64,000 bases of DNA, from assembly GCF_014534645.1 (NCBI RefSeq), contig NZ_JACVQF010000189.1, positions 1 to 64,000 of the forward strand, written 5' to 3'. Positions 42,406 through 52,463 of the stretch are shown in pieces. The notes under the pieces were generated by a model that was not told where the DNA came from, ran no database searches, and was given only the letters and a program-made list of their open reading frames with translations. How positions within the stretch are numbered: position 1 is the stretch's first letter; every line of letters starts with the position of its first letter. The position numbers and the translations under genes were made by a program. Origin of the DNA: Streptomyces griseicoloratus (GTDB lineage: Bacteria; Actinomycetota; Actinomycetes; Streptomycetales; Streptomycetaceae).

Positions 42406-43020
42406 TCAGCGGAACCGCCGCACCCCCGACGGGGTCACCACCGCGTCCACCGGACGGTCGTGGGGCTCCTCGGGGACGTGCGCGACGACCTCGGAGTCGT
42501 ACAGCAGCACCAGCAGCGCGGGACGCGACCGCGCCCGCTCCAGACGCGCGAGGACCCGGTCGTAGGAGCCGCCGCCCCGCCCCAGCCGCATCCCGCGCTC
42601 GTCGACCGCCAGGCCCGGCAGCAGCACGACGTCGGCGGCCGTCACCGCGTCCGGCCCCAGGCGCTCGCCGGCGGGCTCGAACAGGGCCATCCGGCCACCG
42701 CGCTCCACGCGCGCGAGGGAGCCCTCCCCGGTATAGGTGCCCCAGTCCAGGTCGTTGTCGGGCAGCAGCACGGGCAGCAGGACGCGCACGCTTCGTGCGC
42801 GCAGCGCGTCGAGCAGCGCGAGGGTGCCCGGCTCGGCGCCCACGGACACGTAGGCCGCCACCGTGCGCGCCCGTGCCAGCTCCGGCAGACCGAGCGCCCG
42901 CTCGGCCAGCGCACCCGCTGCCGCCCGCACGTCATCGGCTGGCAAACTGTTCCTCACCTTGAGGAACTCCCGCCGCAACATCCGCTTGTCAGGCTCGGCC
43001 GCACGTCCGATGTGACTCAA
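42406..43020 (-). CDS. 5-formyltetrahydrofolate cyclo-ligase
   Basis: The 204-residue enzyme converts 5-formyl-THF to 5,10-methenyl-THF with ATP. It has the family N-terminal KRMLRREFLKVRNSL, the VAAYVSVGAEPGT segment at about 60, and the ATP-binding GMRLGRGGGSYDRVLARL motif at about 145-160. It is divergent to galU across about 80 bases, an arrangement also conserved in other actinomycetes. Confidence 0.93.
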   Translation of the reverse strand: MSHIGRAAEPDKRMLRREFLKVRNSLPADDVRAAAGALAERALGLPELARARTVAAYVSVGAEPGTLALLDALRARSVRVLLPVLLPDNDLDWGTYTGEGSLARVERGGRMALFEPAGERLGPDAVTAADVVLLPGLAVDERGMRLGRGGGSYDRVLARLERARSRPALLVLLYDSEVVAHVPEEPHDRPVDAVVTPSGVRRFR

Positions 43021-43101
43021 AGGTCGCTCCCGTACCGTTCCAATGCGCTCATATGAGCGTCAATCATCCGGACCCACAGATTCTCCCTAAAGGCACCGGA
43101 T

Positions 43102-44016
43102 ATGGTGTCGGGCATGACTCAGTCGCACCCCAGGATCAGCAAGGCTGTCATCCCCGCAGCGGGCCTCGGTACCCGGTTCCTCCCGGCCACCAAGGCCACT
43201 CCCAAGGAGATGCTGCCGGTCGTGGACAAGCCGGCGATCCAGTACGTGGTCGAGGAGGCCGTGTCCGCGGGCCTCGACGACGTCCTCATGGTGACGGGCC
43301 GCAACAAGCGCCCCCTGGAGGACCACTTCGACCGCAACTACGAGCTGGAGTCCGCCCTGGAGAAGAAGGGCGACACCGAGCGGCTGGGCAAGGTCCAGGA
43401 ATCCAGCGACCTCGCGATGATCCACTACGTCCGCCAGGGCGACCCCAAGGGCCTCGGCCACGCGGTCCTGTGCGCCGCCCCGCACGTCGGCGACGAGCCC
43501 TTCGCGGTCCTGCTCGGCGACGACCTGATCGACCCGCGCGACCCGCTCCTGCAGCGCATGATCGAGGTCCAGGCCCAGTACGGCGGCAGTGTCATCGCCC
43601 TCATGGAGGTCGCGCCGGAGCAGATCCACCTCTACGGATGCGCCGCCGTGGACACCACCGAGGACGGCGACGTCGTCAAGGTCAGCGGTCTGGTGGAGAA
43701 GCCCGACGCGGCCGACGCCCCCTCCAACTACGCCGTCATCGGCCGCTACGTCCTCGACCCGCACGTCTTCGACATACTGCGCCGCACCCAGCCCGGCCGC
43801 GGCGGCGAGATCCAGCTCACCGACGCCCTCCAGCAGCTCGCCGCGGACGAGAAGGTCGGCGGCCCGGTGCACGGCGTCGTCTTCAAGGGCCGCCGCTACG
43901 ACACCGGTGACCGCAGCGACTATCTGCGTGCCATTGTCAGACTGGCGTGCGAACGTGAGGACCTGGGCCCGGACTTCCGGACCTGGCTTCGCAGTTACGT
44001 AGCCGAGGAGATGTAA
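43102..44016 (+). CDS. galU: UTP-glucose-1-phosphate uridylyltransferase
   Basis: The 304-residue nucleotidyltransferase makes UDP-glucose. It has the N-terminal nucleotide motif VIPAAGLGTRFLPATKATPKEMLPVVDKPAIQYVVEEA, the KGLGHAVLCA stretch at about 105, GDDLIDPRDP, and VEKPDAADAPSNYAVIGRYVL near residue 200. The next gene (moeA) starts six bases after its stop, so the two are co-transcribed. Confidence 0.95.
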   Translation: MVSGMTQSHPRISKAVIPAAGLGTRFLPATKATPKEMLPVVDKPAIQYVVEEAVSAGLDDVLMVTGRNKRPLEDHFDRNYELESALEKKGDTERLGKVQESSDLAMIHYVRQGDPKGLGHAVLCAAPHVGDEPFAVLLGDDLIDPRDPLLQRMIEVQAQYGGSVIALMEVAPEQIHLYGCAAVDTTEDGDVVKVSGLVEKPDAADAPSNYAVIGRYVLDPHVFDILRRTQPGRGGEIQLTDALQQLAADEKVGGPVHGVVFKGRRYDTGDRSDYLRAIVRLACEREDLGPDFRTWLRSYVAEEM

Positions 44017-44021
44017 CGACG

Positions 44022-45359
44022 TTGAGCAGCGCCGCGCCCCGCGACACCGGTGACGACCGCTCCGGCCCGGACCGCCTGTGGTCGGTGGACGAGCACCTGG
44101 AGGACGTCCTCGCCACGGTCCGCCCCCTCGAACCCATCGAGCTGAACCTGCTCGACGCCCAGGGCTGCGTCCTGGTCGACGACGTCACGGTCCCGGTCTC
44201 CCTGCCGCCGTTCGACAACAGCTCCATGGACGGGTACGCGGTGCGGGTCGCCGACGTCACGGGCGCGAGCGAGGAGTTCCCGGCCGTCCTGGAGGTCGTC
44301 GGGGACGTCGCGGCGGGCCGGGCCGACCCGCCCACCGTGGGTCCGGGCCAGGCCGCCCGCATCATGACCGGTGCCCCGCTGCCGCCCGGCGCCGAGACCG
44401 TCGTCCCCGTCGAGTGGACCGACGGCGGCCTCGGCGAGGGCCCGGTCGCCGGCATGCGCGCCCGCAGCCTGGCCCCCGAGGGCGCCGAGGGCGAGGTGCA
44501 CGTGTACCGCCCGGCCGAGGCTCGCGCGCACGTGCGCGCGAAGGGCAGCGACGTCAAGGCCGGCGACCCCGCCCTCAGGGCCGGCACGGTCCTCGGCCCG
44601 CCCCAGATCGCCCTGCTGGCCGCGATCGGCCGCGGCCGGGTCCGCGTGCGCCCGCGCCCGCGCGTGGTGGTGCTGTCCACCGGCAGCGAACTCGTCCAGC
44701 CCGACGAGGAACTGGGGCACGGTCAGATCTACGACTCCAACAGCTTCGCCCTGACCGCCGCCGCCCGCGACGCCGGCGCGATCGCCTACCGCGTGGGCGC
44801 CGTCGCCGACGACGCCGACACACTGCGGTCCACGATCGAGGACCAGCTGGTCCGCGCCGACCTGATGGTCACCACGGGCGGGGTGAGCGTCGGCGCCTAC
44901 GACGTGGTCAAGGAGGCGCTGGCGCACGTCGCCGACGAGGACGAGCCGGGCAGCGGCGTGGAGTTCCGCAAGCTGGCCATGCAGCCGGGCAAACCCCAGG
45001 GTTTCGGCTCCATCGGCCCCGACCACATCCCGCTGCTGGCCCTGCCCGGCAACCCGGTGTCGTCGTACGTCTCCTTCGAGCTGTTCGTCCGCCCCGCGAT
45101 CCGCACCCTCATGGGCCTGAAGGACGTCCACCGCCCGACGGCCACCGCCACCCTGTCCGCCGACAAGGCGCTGACCTCGCCGAAGGGACGCCGCCAGTTC
45201 CTGCGCGGCACCTACGCCGACGGCACGGTCACCCCGGTCGGCGGGGCCGGATCCCACCTGGTGGCGGCCCTGGCGCACGCCGACGCGCTGATCGTCGTCC
45301 CCGAGGACGCCGAGTCCGTCGAGCCCGGCGCCGAGGTCGAGGTGGTCCTGCTCGGCTGA
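44022..45359 (+). CDS. moeA: molybdopterin molybdenumtransferase
   Basis: The 445-residue protein has the MoeA domains. The N-terminal [12 protein letters not shown] block leads to a domain with [20 protein letters not shown]. The MoCF domain contains [26 protein letters not shown] and [11 protein letters not shown], and the C-terminal [20 protein letters not shown] leads to the MoeA_C domain. It inserts molybdate into adenylated molybdopterin. It begins with TTG six bases after the galU stop. Confidence 0.94.
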   Translation: MSSAAPRDTGDDRSGPDRLWSVDEHLEDVLATVRPLEPIELNLLDAQGCVLVDDVTVPVSLPPFDNSSMDGYAVRVADVTGASEEFPAVLEVVGDVAAGRADPPTVGPGQAARIMTGAPLPPGAETVVPVEWTDGGLGEGPVAGMRARSLAPEGAEGEVHVYRPAEARAHVRAKGSDVKAGDPALRAGTVLGPPQIALLAAIGRGRVRVRPRPRVVVLSTGSELVQPDEELGHGQIYDSNSFALTAAARDAGAIAYRVGAVADDADTLRSTIEDQLVRADLMVTTGGVSVGAYDVVKEALAHVADEDEPGSGVEFRKLAMQPGKPQGFGSIGPDHIPLLALPGNPVSSYVSFELFVRPAIRTLMGLKDVHRPTATATLSADKALTSPKGRRQFLRGTYADGTVTPVGGAGSHLVAALAHADALIVVPEDAESVEPGAEVEVVLLG

Positions 45360-45445
45360 CCCCACCGGGTTGGCGGTACCGTGTCGCGCACAGCAGGCCC
45401 GCGCGCCGCACCGCGCCGGGCCCGGACCGGGAGCGCCACACGAGC

Positions 45446-45949
45446 ATGAGCACGCAGGACCGACCCACCGAGGACACGCAGGACCGACTGACGCACATCG
45501 ACGAGGCGGGCGCCGCCCGCATGGTCGACGTCTCCGGCAAGGACGTGACCGCGCGCACCGCACGCGCGAGCGGACGCGTCCTCGTCGCGCCCCGCGTGAT
45601 CGAGCTGCTGCGCGGCGAGGGCGTCCCCAAGGGCGACGCCCTGGCCACCGCGCGGATCGCGGGCATCATGGGCGCCAAACGCACCCCCGACCTGATCCCG
45701 CTGTGCCACCCCTTGTCGGTCTCCGGTGTGAAACTGGAACTGTCGGTCGCGGACGACGCCGTGGAGATCACCGCCACGGTGAAGACGACGGATCGTACGG
45801 GCGTCGAGATGGAGGCCCTCACCGCGGTCTCCGTCGCCGCGCTCACCGTGGTCGACATGGTCAAGGCGGTCGACAAGGGAGCGGTCATCACGGACGTGCG
45901 GGTGGAGGAGAAGACGGGCGGCAAGTCGGGCGACTGGAGCCGGGCATGA
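45446..45949 (+). CDS. moaC: cyclic pyranopterin monophosphate synthase
   Basis: The 167-residue enzyme performs the second half of the first step of molybdopterin synthesis. It has [43 protein letters not shown] (conserved catalytic region) and [31 protein letters not shown]. It overlaps the mog gene (ATGA). Its order after moeA is typical of Streptomyces. Confidence 0.95.
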   Translation: MSTQDRPTEDTQDRLTHIDEAGAARMVDVSGKDVTARTARASGRVLVAPRVIELLRGEGVPKGDALATARIAGIMGAKRTPDLIPLCHPLSVSGVKLELSVADDAVEITATVKTTDRTGVEMEALTAVSVAALTVVDMVKAVDKGAVITDVRVEEKTGGKSGDWSRA

Positions 45950-46485
45950 CAGCGCACACGCCGGCCGGGGGCGCCGTCGTCGCGCCGTACGCCGCTCTCG
46001 TGGTCACCGCCTCCAACCGGGCCGCCGCCGGGGTCTACGAGGACAAGGGCGGTCCGCTGATCGCCGAGGGCCTGCGCCGCTTCGGCTTCGCCGTCGACGG
46101 CCCCCAGGTCGTGCCCGACGGCGACCCCGTCGAGGCCGCCCTCCGCGCCGGCACCGACGCCGGCTACGACGTGATCGTCACCACCGGGGGCACCGGCATC
46201 TCGCCCACCGACCGCACCCCCGAGGCGACCCGGGCGGTGATCGAGTACGAGGTCCCGGGCATCGCGGAGGCCATCCGGGCGTACGGCCGGGACAAGGTGC
46301 CGACCGCGGTGCTCTCCCGGGGTCTGGCCGGAGTGGCGAAGGGCACGCTGATCGTCAACCTGCCGGGGTCCACCGGCGGGGTCAGGGACGGCCTGGCCGT
46401 GCTGGAGCCCCTGCTCGTCCACGCCGTCGACCAGATCCGCGGCGGTGACCACCCCAGACCGGCCGTCAGTGGGGGTGCGAGCTGA
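45946..46485 (+). CDS. mog: MogA/MoaB-family molybdopterin adenylyltransferase
   Basis: The 179-residue MoCF-domain protein adenylates molybdopterin. It has [44 protein letters not shown] at about 70-90, and [18 protein letters not shown] at about 128. ATG overlaps the moaC stop by four bases. Together with moeA and moaC it forms a partial molybdenum-cofactor operon. Confidence 0.94.
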   Translation: MTAHTPAGGAVVAPYAALVVTASNRAAAGVYEDKGGPLIAEGLRRFGFAVDGPQVVPDGDPVEAALRAGTDAGYDVIVTTGGTGISPTDRTPEATRAVIEYEVPGIAEAIRAYGRDKVPTAVLSRGLAGVAKGTLIVNLPGSTGGVRDGLAVLEPLLVHAVDQIRGGDHPRPAVSGGAS

Positions 46486-46502
46486 ACAGCCCATCCTGGC
46501 CC

Positions 46503-47150
46503 GTGGTGCTGAGGGACGGCGAGATCGTCCTGAGGCCGATACGGCTGCGCGACCAGCGGGCCTGGCGCGAGGTCAACCGGCGCAACCGCGACTGGCTCAG
46601 GCCGTGGGAGGCGACGATCCCGCCGCCCGCGCCCGGCGGGCCCCTCGCGCACCGGCCGACCTACCGCCAGATGGTCCGCCACCTGAGGTCCGAGGCGAAC
46701 GCGGGCCGGATGCTGCCGTTCGTCATCGAGTACCAGGGGCGTCTGGTCGGGCAGTTGACGGTCGCCGGGATCACCTGGGGCTCGATGTGCTCGGGGCACG
46801 TCGGCTACTGGGTGGACGAGGCGGTGGCCGGCCGCGGGGTGATGCCGACGGCCGTGGCGCTCGTCGTGGACCACTGTTTCCGCACGGTCGGGCTGCACCG
46901 CGTCGAGGTCTGCATTCGCCCCGAGAACGGGCCGAGCCGCCGGGTCGTGGAGAAACTCGGATTCCGCGAGGAGGGGCTCAGGCCGCGTTATCTGCACATC
47001 GACGGGGCCTGGCGCGACCATCTGGTGTTCGCGCTCACCGCGGAAGAGGCCCCCGAGGGACTGCTGCGGCGCTGGCACCGGTCACGGGCTCGCGGCGCAT
47101 CCCACGGCACCTCGGAGAATCCCGCCCGGCCGGGCACCGGAATTGAATAA
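46503..47150 (+). CDS. GNAT acetyltransferase, RimJ/RimL type
   Basis: This 215-residue protein has LRPIRLRDQRAWREVNRRNRDWLRPWE (RimJ-like start), the acetyl-CoA fold GYWVDEAVAGRGVMPTAVALVVDHCF near residue 100, and ENGPSRRVVEKLGFREEG near 145. Homologues acetylate N-termini of ribosomal proteins or other substrates. It starts 17 bases after mog in the same direction and belongs to that operon. The start is uncertain; the frame is open a few codons further upstream. Confidence 0.9.
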   Translation: MVLRDGEIVLRPIRLRDQRAWREVNRRNRDWLRPWEATIPPPAPGGPLAHRPTYRQMVRHLRSEANAGRMLPFVIEYQGRLVGQLTVAGITWGSMCSGHVGYWVDEAVAGRGVMPTAVALVVDHCFRTVGLHRVEVCIRPENGPSRRVVEKLGFREEGLRPRYLHIDGAWRDHLVFALTAEEAPEGLLRRWHRSRARGASHGTSENPARPGTGIE

Positions 47151-47318
47151 ACGTTCGAAATTGATCGATTGGTGACCATCCGGAGGCGGGAAATTCGCCG
47201 CCCTGACGGCCGGCTGATCGCGTCGGTCACAAAAAAAGTTCGAAATATCAGCCAGATCGTGCGACACACCGGCCCAATTGGCGGATGGCCCCACGCAAAC
47301 CCCTCTACCGTGTGAGGC

Positions 47319-48488
47319 GTGAGCAGCAGCGGCCTCATCTACGCAGTCATCGTCGGGGCCTGGGCCGCCTACTTGGTGCCGATGTGGCTCCGTAGGCAGG
47401 ACGAGCTGAACGAGGCCCGTCCGACGGAACGCTTCAGTACCGCCATCCGGCTGCTGTCCGGACGGGCGGGCATGGAGCGCCGGTACGCCAAGGACCTGCG
47501 GTCGCGCCCCGCCGACGAGGCGGAGCACGACGAGGACGACCCGGATGCCGTCACCGACTCGGTGGACGTCCGGGCCTTCGCCGTGTCCAGAACGCGCCGG
47601 CACACCCGGCAGACCGCGTCGCAGCACATCGCGGACCGGCCCGCACCCGCGCGCGGAGCGACGGACGAGTCCGTGGACGACTCCAGAGCCCGCCAGGCAC
47701 CCGTGTCACCGGCGGCCGCGGCCCGCGCCCGCCGTTCGAAGGTGCTCGCACGGCGCCGGCGGACCACCGTCGTGCTCTTCCTCGCCTTCACCCTCGGTTC
47801 GATCGTCGCGGCCGTCGGCGGACTGGCCTTCCTGTGGGCACCCGGCGTGCCCGCGGTCATGCTCAGCGCGTACATCGCCTACCTGCGCTCCCAGGAGCGC
47901 CGCCGGTTCGCCTTCCAGATGGACCGGCGCCTGGCCGAGGCCGCGGCGCAGCGGCTGCGGGAGCGCGACCGCCAGCCCCGGCGGCGCGCGTCCGCCGAGG
48001 CGGTCGGCGACCCCGACGCCGAGGAGCCGGACGAGGGACCCGACACCGAGGCCGACCCGGGCCTGTCCGCCCTCGCCGCGGACCGGCGGGCCCTGGTGGA
48101 GCAGACCGACCACGCCGAGTGGGTCGACCAGCAGCGCGAGCGGCAGCAGCGGCCGGGACAGGGCGAGAGCTGGGACCCGGTGCCCGTGCCGCTGCCCACC
48201 TACGTGACCGCACCCGTCGCGCCCCGCGCCACGGCCGACGTGGACCTCGCGGCCCCCGACGCCTGGAGCTCGGCCCGGTCCGGGCCGGTCGTCCCGGACG
48301 CGCAGGACGCGGCGGCCGCCCCCGAGCCGGACCGTTCCCCGGCCCCTCGCACGGAGGAGCGGCCGGAGAGCGCCGGCCGCAGCGACGCCCGCCGCGCCGC
48401 GTCCGCCCGCCGGGCCCGCGAGCGGGGCCGCACGCCGCTGTTCGACCAGTACGAGGACGGCGACCGTCCCCGCGCGGCCAACGAGTAG
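47319..48488 (+). CDS. sepX: divisome protein SepX/GlpR
   Basis: The 389-residue protein begins with a membrane segment (SSGLIYAVIVGAWAAYLVPMWLRRQDELNEARPTERFSTAIRLL, an actinomycete hallmark). A long charged region follows, then two further close hydrophobic segments (about 150-190) and an Arg/Ala/Pro-rich acidic tail. This is the layout of SepX/GlpR, which interacts with FtsZ and supports septal cross-wall formation in Streptomyces. The tail (ARRARERGRTPLFDQYEDGDRPRAANE) is well formed. It starts with GTG. Confidence 0.9.
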   Translation: MSSSGLIYAVIVGAWAAYLVPMWLRRQDELNEARPTERFSTAIRLLSGRAGMERRYAKDLRSRPADEAEHDEDDPDAVTDSVDVRAFAVSRTRRHTRQTASQHIADRPAPARGATDESVDDSRARQAPVSPAAAARARRSKVLARRRRTTVVLFLAFTLGSIVAAVGGLAFLWAPGVPAVMLSAYIAYLRSQERRRFAFQMDRRLAEAAAQRLRERDRQPRRRASAEAVGDPDAEEPDEGPDTEADPGLSALAADRRALVEQTDHAEWVDQQRERQQRPGQGESWDPVPVPLPTYVTAPVAPRATADVDLAAPDAWSSARSGPVVPDAQDAAAAPEPDRSPAPRTEERPESAGRSDARRAASARRARERGRTPLFDQYEDGDRPRAANE

Positions 48489-48520
48489 GCCGCCCCGCGG
48501 CCGTGTCCCGGAAGGGATTT

Positions 48521-48548
48521 TTGAGCAGGCCGATCGGGATGCTAAAGT
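48521..48548 (+). promoter_or_regulatory. promoter of tRNA-Ala (TTGAGC-N16-TAAAGT)
   Basis: TTGAGC at 48521 and TAAAGT at 48543, 16 bases apart, resemble the vegetative (HrdB-type) promoter. The tRNA begins 14 bases after the -10 element. Confidence 0.7.
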
Positions 48549-48562
48549 TTCACTCGTTGCAA

Positions 48563-48636
48563 GGGCCTGTGGCGCAGTCCGGTAGCGCACCTCGTTCGCA
48601 TCGAGGGGGCCAGGGGTTCAAATCCCCTCAGGTCCA
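48563..48636 (+). tRNA. tRNA-Ala (anticodon CGC)
   Basis: The 74-base gene has a complete cloverleaf. The acceptor is GGGCCTG/CAGGTCC, the D stem is GCGC/GCGC, the anticodon stem is CCTCG/CGAGG with loop TTCGCAT, and the T stem is AGGGG/CCCCT with loop TTCAAAT. The discriminator is A and CCA is not encoded. CGC reads GCG, a frequent Ala codon here. No duplicate of its 3' end was seen in the window. Confidence 0.9.
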
Positions 48637-48642
48637 CGCAGC

Positions 48643-48680
48643 TCAAAGCCCCGGTAGGGAACTCCCGACCGGGGCTTTGA
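48643..48680 (+). terminator. terminator after tRNA-Ala, 13-bp perfect stem
   Basis: TCAAAGCCCCGGT and ACCGGGGCTTTGA form a perfect stem around a 12-base loop, starting seven bases after the tRNA 3' end. Confidence 0.85.
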
Positions 48681-48800
48681 CATGTTGTAGGGCAGCGCGG
48701 TTCATGCCCTGCAGCATTGGCGTCGGTCAGCGGGTGCCGTATGTTCCGAGCTCTGCCGGGATCCCTCGGCGGAACGGTTCCTCGCTGGAGAAGTCGGAGT

Positions 48801-49163
48801 ATGGACACAGCCGCGCCGCGTGGCCCCGGCGGTTGCTCGTTCCTCGCTGTCGCGGTGGCCGCGGCCGTCCTCACCACCGTGTGGTGGGGGCTCACCGCGT
48901 TGCTCTCCGAGAACTTCGGGAACGACTGTCTCTTCTACTTCGGCGTCCACGGATCGCGGGCTGAGCACTGTTACCTGGTCAATGACCGGGCCGAGGCGTG
49001 GCTCCCCCGGCTGGTGTCCGTGGCGTGGGTCAGTGCGGTGCTGGTTGTCTGCCTGCCGCGCAGGTTTCTACCGGGGCGGCGCGTGGCCGCCGGCGTCACC
49101 GTCGCCTGCCTGATCGTCGCCGTGGTGCTCGGAGGTCACGCCCTGGCCGTCTCCAGCCCATGA
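48801..49163 (+). CDS. small membrane protein of unknown function
   Basis: This 120-residue protein has three hydrophobic segments (about 12-34, 68-84 and 95-116), with a Cys/Tyr-containing extracytoplasmic loop between the first two. ATG 48801 has GGAG-type sequence upstream. Codon use is acceptable, though composition is slightly less GC-rich than its neighbours. It stands alone between tRNA-Ala and the ABC operon. The function is unknown. Confidence 0.6.
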   Translation: MDTAAPRGPGGCSFLAVAVAAAVLTTVWWGLTALLSENFGNDCLFYFGVHGSRAEHCYLVNDRAEAWLPRLVSVAWVSAVLVVCLPRRFLPGRRVAAGVTVACLIVAVVLGGHALAVSSP

Positions 49164-49281
49164 GGGGCTCGACAAATCCCGTCCAGTCCAAGCGGCATGG
49201 AGCCCTGCCAGGGAAGGCCGGCAGGGGCTCGGGCTTCGCGGCCGCCCAACTGGCGCGGCCCGAAGCCCCCGTGCGGCCCGC

Positions 49282-51702
49282 TCAGGTACGTCGGCGCAGT
49301 GCCGCCCCGGCCGGGACGGCCGCCGCGACGACGGCGACGACCGCGCACGCACCGGCCGCGGCCCCCATGGCCGGCCACGGCAGGACCAGCCGGGCCGGAG
49401 CCGACAGCAGAAACAGGGCGCCCCGCATCCCGAGCAGGTTCACCGCCGCCACCGCGACCCCGAGCAGCGCGCCCACCGCGACCACGGTCAGCGCCTCCGC
49501 CGCCACCAGCCGCAGCACCTGGCCACGGGTGGCACCCGCCAGACGCAGCGCCGCCAGCTCCCGGCGCCGGCCGGACGTCGCCATGACCAGGGTTCCCGCC
49601 AGCGCGATGCCCGCGTAGAGCAGCGCGATGCCCAGGACCACCAGGAAGCCGGCCCGTGTCGTGCCGTCGGCGCGGGGTGCCGTGGCGCTCAGCCACGCCT
49701 CCCGGGTGAGCACCCGCCCGCCCGAGGACTCCACCGCCTCCCGCAGTCCCGCCGCCACGGCGCGCCGGTCCGCGCCCTCGGCGACCGTGACCTCCACCCG
49801 GTCGACCGTGGCGCCGGGTGCGTTGGCGAACGTGACGTAGGCGCCGTTGTCGCCGGTGCCCACCGGCATCACCGCGGCGATCCGCAGCGACCGGCGGGTG
49901 CCGTCGCCGAGCCGGACGGTGACGCGCTGCCCGACCGTGTGCCGCTCCCACTCCTCGTTGACGACGATCGAGCCGTCGTCGAGGCCGGTGAGCCGCCCGG
50001 CCGTCAGCGGCACCCGTGTCGTGGCCGCGAGCGCCCGGGGGTCGACCGCGCGGGCCTCGGACCTGATCAGGGCCACGCCCTCCTCCAGGACGTACACGGC
50101 GCTCGGCGCGGTGGGCGAGACGACGGTGCCGGGGACCGCCCGCAGCCGCCGCACCGCGGCCCGGTCCAGGCCGCCGTCCGCGGTCACCACGAAGCCGGCC
50201 GCGGTCCGCTGCCGGGCCTCGGCCGCCCGCGCCTCGTCCAGCGTCGCCGTCGCCCCGAGCAGCGAGCCCGCCAGTGCCACCGTCACCAGGACCGGCGCCG
50301 CCACGGCCGCGGTACGCCGGACGGACGCGGCGGCGTTCTCCCGCACCAGCATCCCGCCCGCGCCGGGCAGCCGGGACGGCAGCCAGGCGAGCAGCCGGGT
50401 CAGCGGGCGCACCAGGAGCGGAGACAGCAGCGCCACCGCCGTGATCAGCAGCATCGGGCGGCTGACGTACGTCTTGCGGTGCAGCAGGTCCGACGGGTCG
50501 GTCAGCAGGGCCACGGCAAGCGTCGCGGCGGCCGTGACCAGCAGCGCCGTACCGCACAGCAGGCGGCCCCGGGTCAGGGTCCCGGTGTCCACCGACGCCT
50601 CGCGCAGCGCCTGTGCGGGGGCGGTCCGCCCCGCCCGCCAGGACGCCGCTGCCACCCCGCACAGCGCGACCAGCAGACCGGTCCAGAAGGCCAGGTGGTA
50701 CGGCCACACCTGGCCGCCGATCGCGAACCAGGCCGGCGCAAGCCCCTCGGAGACCACCCACGCGGCCAGACGCGGGGCGGCGTACGCGCCGAGCGCGCAG
50801 CCCGCCGCCGAGGCGAGCACGCCGACCAGCAGCGCCTCCCCGCACACCAGCCGACGGATCTGGCCCGGCGTCGCGCCCGCCGTGCGCAGCAGCCCGAACT
50901 CCCGGCGCCGCTGGGCCACCGTGAAGGCGAACGTCGACGCCACCACGAACACCGACACGAACCCGGCCACCCCGCCCGCCGTGCCGAACAGGGCGGTCAG
51001 CGCCGTCACCGCCTCCCGGTCCCGGTCCGGGCCGGCGTCCGCGAGCCGCCGTGCCGTACCCGTCAGCACCTGGGCGTGCTCGCCCACCGTCCGCCGTACC
51101 TCGGCCGGGTCGGCGTCCACCACCAGCTGCGTACTGACCGGCGCGAGGTGTGCGGCGCGGGCGTCGGTGTAGAAGACGGCGTCCTCGAAGCCCCGGTCGT
51201 CCACCGTCCCGACCACGCGGACCGTGCCGTGACCGGTGCGTAGCCGCTGGCCGACGGCCGCCCAGCCGCCGGTGGTCACCACCTCACCGGCCGTCCTCGG
51301 CGCACGGCCCGCGCTCAGCTCGTACGGGGCGAAGGCCGCCGTCGACCACGGGTGGCCCACCAGTCCGCCGGGCCCGCCCTCGGCACGTACCGGGAAGGAG
51401 CGGTCCTCGGCGACCGGGCCGAGGGCGCGCAGGGCTGCCACGGTCCGCTCCGGCACCGGGCGGGGATGCGCCAGCTTCTCCGTCTTCACGCCGATCGCGG
51501 TGGGCACGCGCAGGGTGTCCTGCCCCCGCACCACCACCGGCGCCGCCGCGAACCGTTCCGGCGCGCGTTGGGGGGCGTTCTGCGCGGAGGCCAGGGCCAG
51601 GCCCATCACGGCGAGCAGCCCGGTGCCGAGCGCGAGGGCGACGAAACTGCCCGCGAAGGTGGTCCAGCGGGCGCGCAGGGTGCGCAGCGCGATGCTCAGC
51701 AC
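49282..51702 (-). CDS. ABC transporter permease, MacB/FtsX type with two FtsX domains
   Basis: The 806-residue protein has an N-terminal membrane segment, a large extracytoplasmic domain (about 45-240), and an FtsX block (FVSVFVVASTFAFTVAQRRREFGLLRTAGATPGQIRRLV, about 260-300). Further segments, a second periplasmic domain, and a C-terminal FtsX block (LVMATSGRRRELAALRLAGATRGQVLRLVAAE) follow. Such permeases export peptides or sense cell-envelope drugs. It starts with GTG overlapping the ATPase stop by seven bases. Confidence 0.92.
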   Translation of the reverse strand: MLSIALRTLRARWTTFAGSFVALALGTGLLAVMGLALASAQNAPQRAPERFAAAPVVVRGQDTLRVPTAIGVKTEKLAHPRPVPERTVAALRALGPVAEDRSFPVRAEGGPGGLVGHPWSTAAFAPYELSAGRAPRTAGEVVTTGGWAAVGQRLRTGHGTVRVVGTVDDRGFEDAVFYTDARAAHLAPVSTQLVVDADPAEVRRTVGEHAQVLTGTARRLADAGPDRDREAVTALTALFGTAGGVAGFVSVFVVASTFAFTVAQRRREFGLLRTAGATPGQIRRLVCGEALLVGVLASAAGCALGAYAAPRLAAWVVSEGLAPAWFAIGGQVWPYHLAFWTGLLVALCGVAAASWRAGRTAPAQALREASVDTGTLTRGRLLCGTALLVTAAATLAVALLTDPSDLLHRKTYVSRPMLLITAVALLSPLLVRPLTRLLAWLPSRLPGAGGMLVRENAAASVRRTAAVAAPVLVTVALAGSLLGATATLDEARAAEARQRTAAGFVVTADGGLDRAAVRRLRAVPGTVVSPTAPSAVYVLEEGVALIRSEARAVDPRALAATTRVPLTAGRLTGLDDGSIVVNEEWERHTVGQRVTVRLGDGTRRSLRIAAVMPVGTGDNGAYVTFANAPGATVDRVEVTVAEGADRRAVAAGLREAVESSGGRVLTREAWLSATAPRADGTTRAGFLVVLGIALLYAGIALAGTLVMATSGRRRELAALRLAGATRGQVLRLVAAEALTVVAVGALLGVAVAAVNLLGMRGALFLLSAPARLVLPWPAMGAAAGACAVVAVVAAAVPAGAALRRRT

Positions 51703-52463
51703 GGCACGGCCTCCGCCCCGGCCGTCTCCGCCCCGGCCGTCTCCAGGCCGGCCGTCCGGGCCGCGATCTCGGCGGCCGAGGCACCCGCCAGTTCCCCGTG
51801 CACCCGGCCGTCGACCAGGAACACGACGCGGTCGGCGTACGAGGCGGCCACCGGGTCGTGCGTCACCATGACGATCGTGCGGTCCTCGGCATCGGCCATG
51901 TCCCGCAGCAGCGCCAGCACCTCGCGGCCGGTCACCGAGTCGAGCGCCCCGGTCGGCTCGTCGCCGAACAGCACCTCGGGCCGGGTGATCAGGGCACGGG
52001 CCAGCGCGACCCGCTGCTGCTGGCCGCCGGACAGCTCGGACGGCCGGTGCCCGGCACGCTCCGCGAGGCCGACCCGCCGCAGCACCTCGCGCACCTCGGC
52101 GCGTCGCGGGCGCCGGCCCGCCAGGCGCAGCGGCAGGGCCACGTTCTGAGCGGCCGTCAGGGACGGCAGCAGGTTGAACGCCTGGAACACGAACCCGATG
52201 CGCTCCCGGCGCAGCAGCGTCAGCCGCCGCTCGCTCAGCTCCGTCAGCTCCGTCCCGCCGAGCCGCACCGAGCCCGAGTCGGGCCGGTCCAGACCCGCCG
52301 CGCACTGCAGCAGCGTCGACTTGCCCGAGCCGGACGGGCCCATGACGGCGGTGAAGGTGCCCGCGGGGAAGGCCAGGGACACACGGTCCAGGGCCGTCAC
52401 CGCGCCGTCTCCCCTCCCGTGGCGCCTGCTGACGGAACGCAGTTCGATCGCGTCGGTTCCCAT
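51696..52463 (-). CDS. ABC transporter ATP-binding protein (MacB/LolD type)
   Basis: The 255-residue ATPase has a complete set of motifs: Walker A GPSGSGKST (about 40), Q-loop, signature LSGGQQQRVALARAL (about 145), Walker B VLFGDEPTGALD, and H-loop MVTHDP. ATG 52463 has AGAGG five bases upstream and is preferred to the GTG 18 bases earlier. It drives the FtsX-type permease. It is divergent to a two-component system, a common arrangement for antimicrobial response. Confidence 0.94.
   Translation of the reverse strand: MGTDAIELRSVSRRHGRGDGAVTALDRVSLAFPAGTFTAVMGPSGSGKSTLLQCAAGLDRPDSGSVRLGGTELTELSERRLTLLRRERIGFVFQAFNLLPSLTAAQNVALPLRLAGRRPRRAEVREVLRRVGLAERAGHRPSELSGGQQQRVALARALITRPEVLFGDEPTGALDSVTGREVLALLRDMADAEDRTIVMVTHDPVAASYADRVVFLVDGRVHGELAGASAAEIAARTAGLETAGAETAGAEAVPC

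Noticed and set aside
48563-49163. A second tRNA-associated island at tRNA-Ala(CGC)
   Set aside because: No duplicate of the tRNA-Ala 3' end and no integrase were found in the window.
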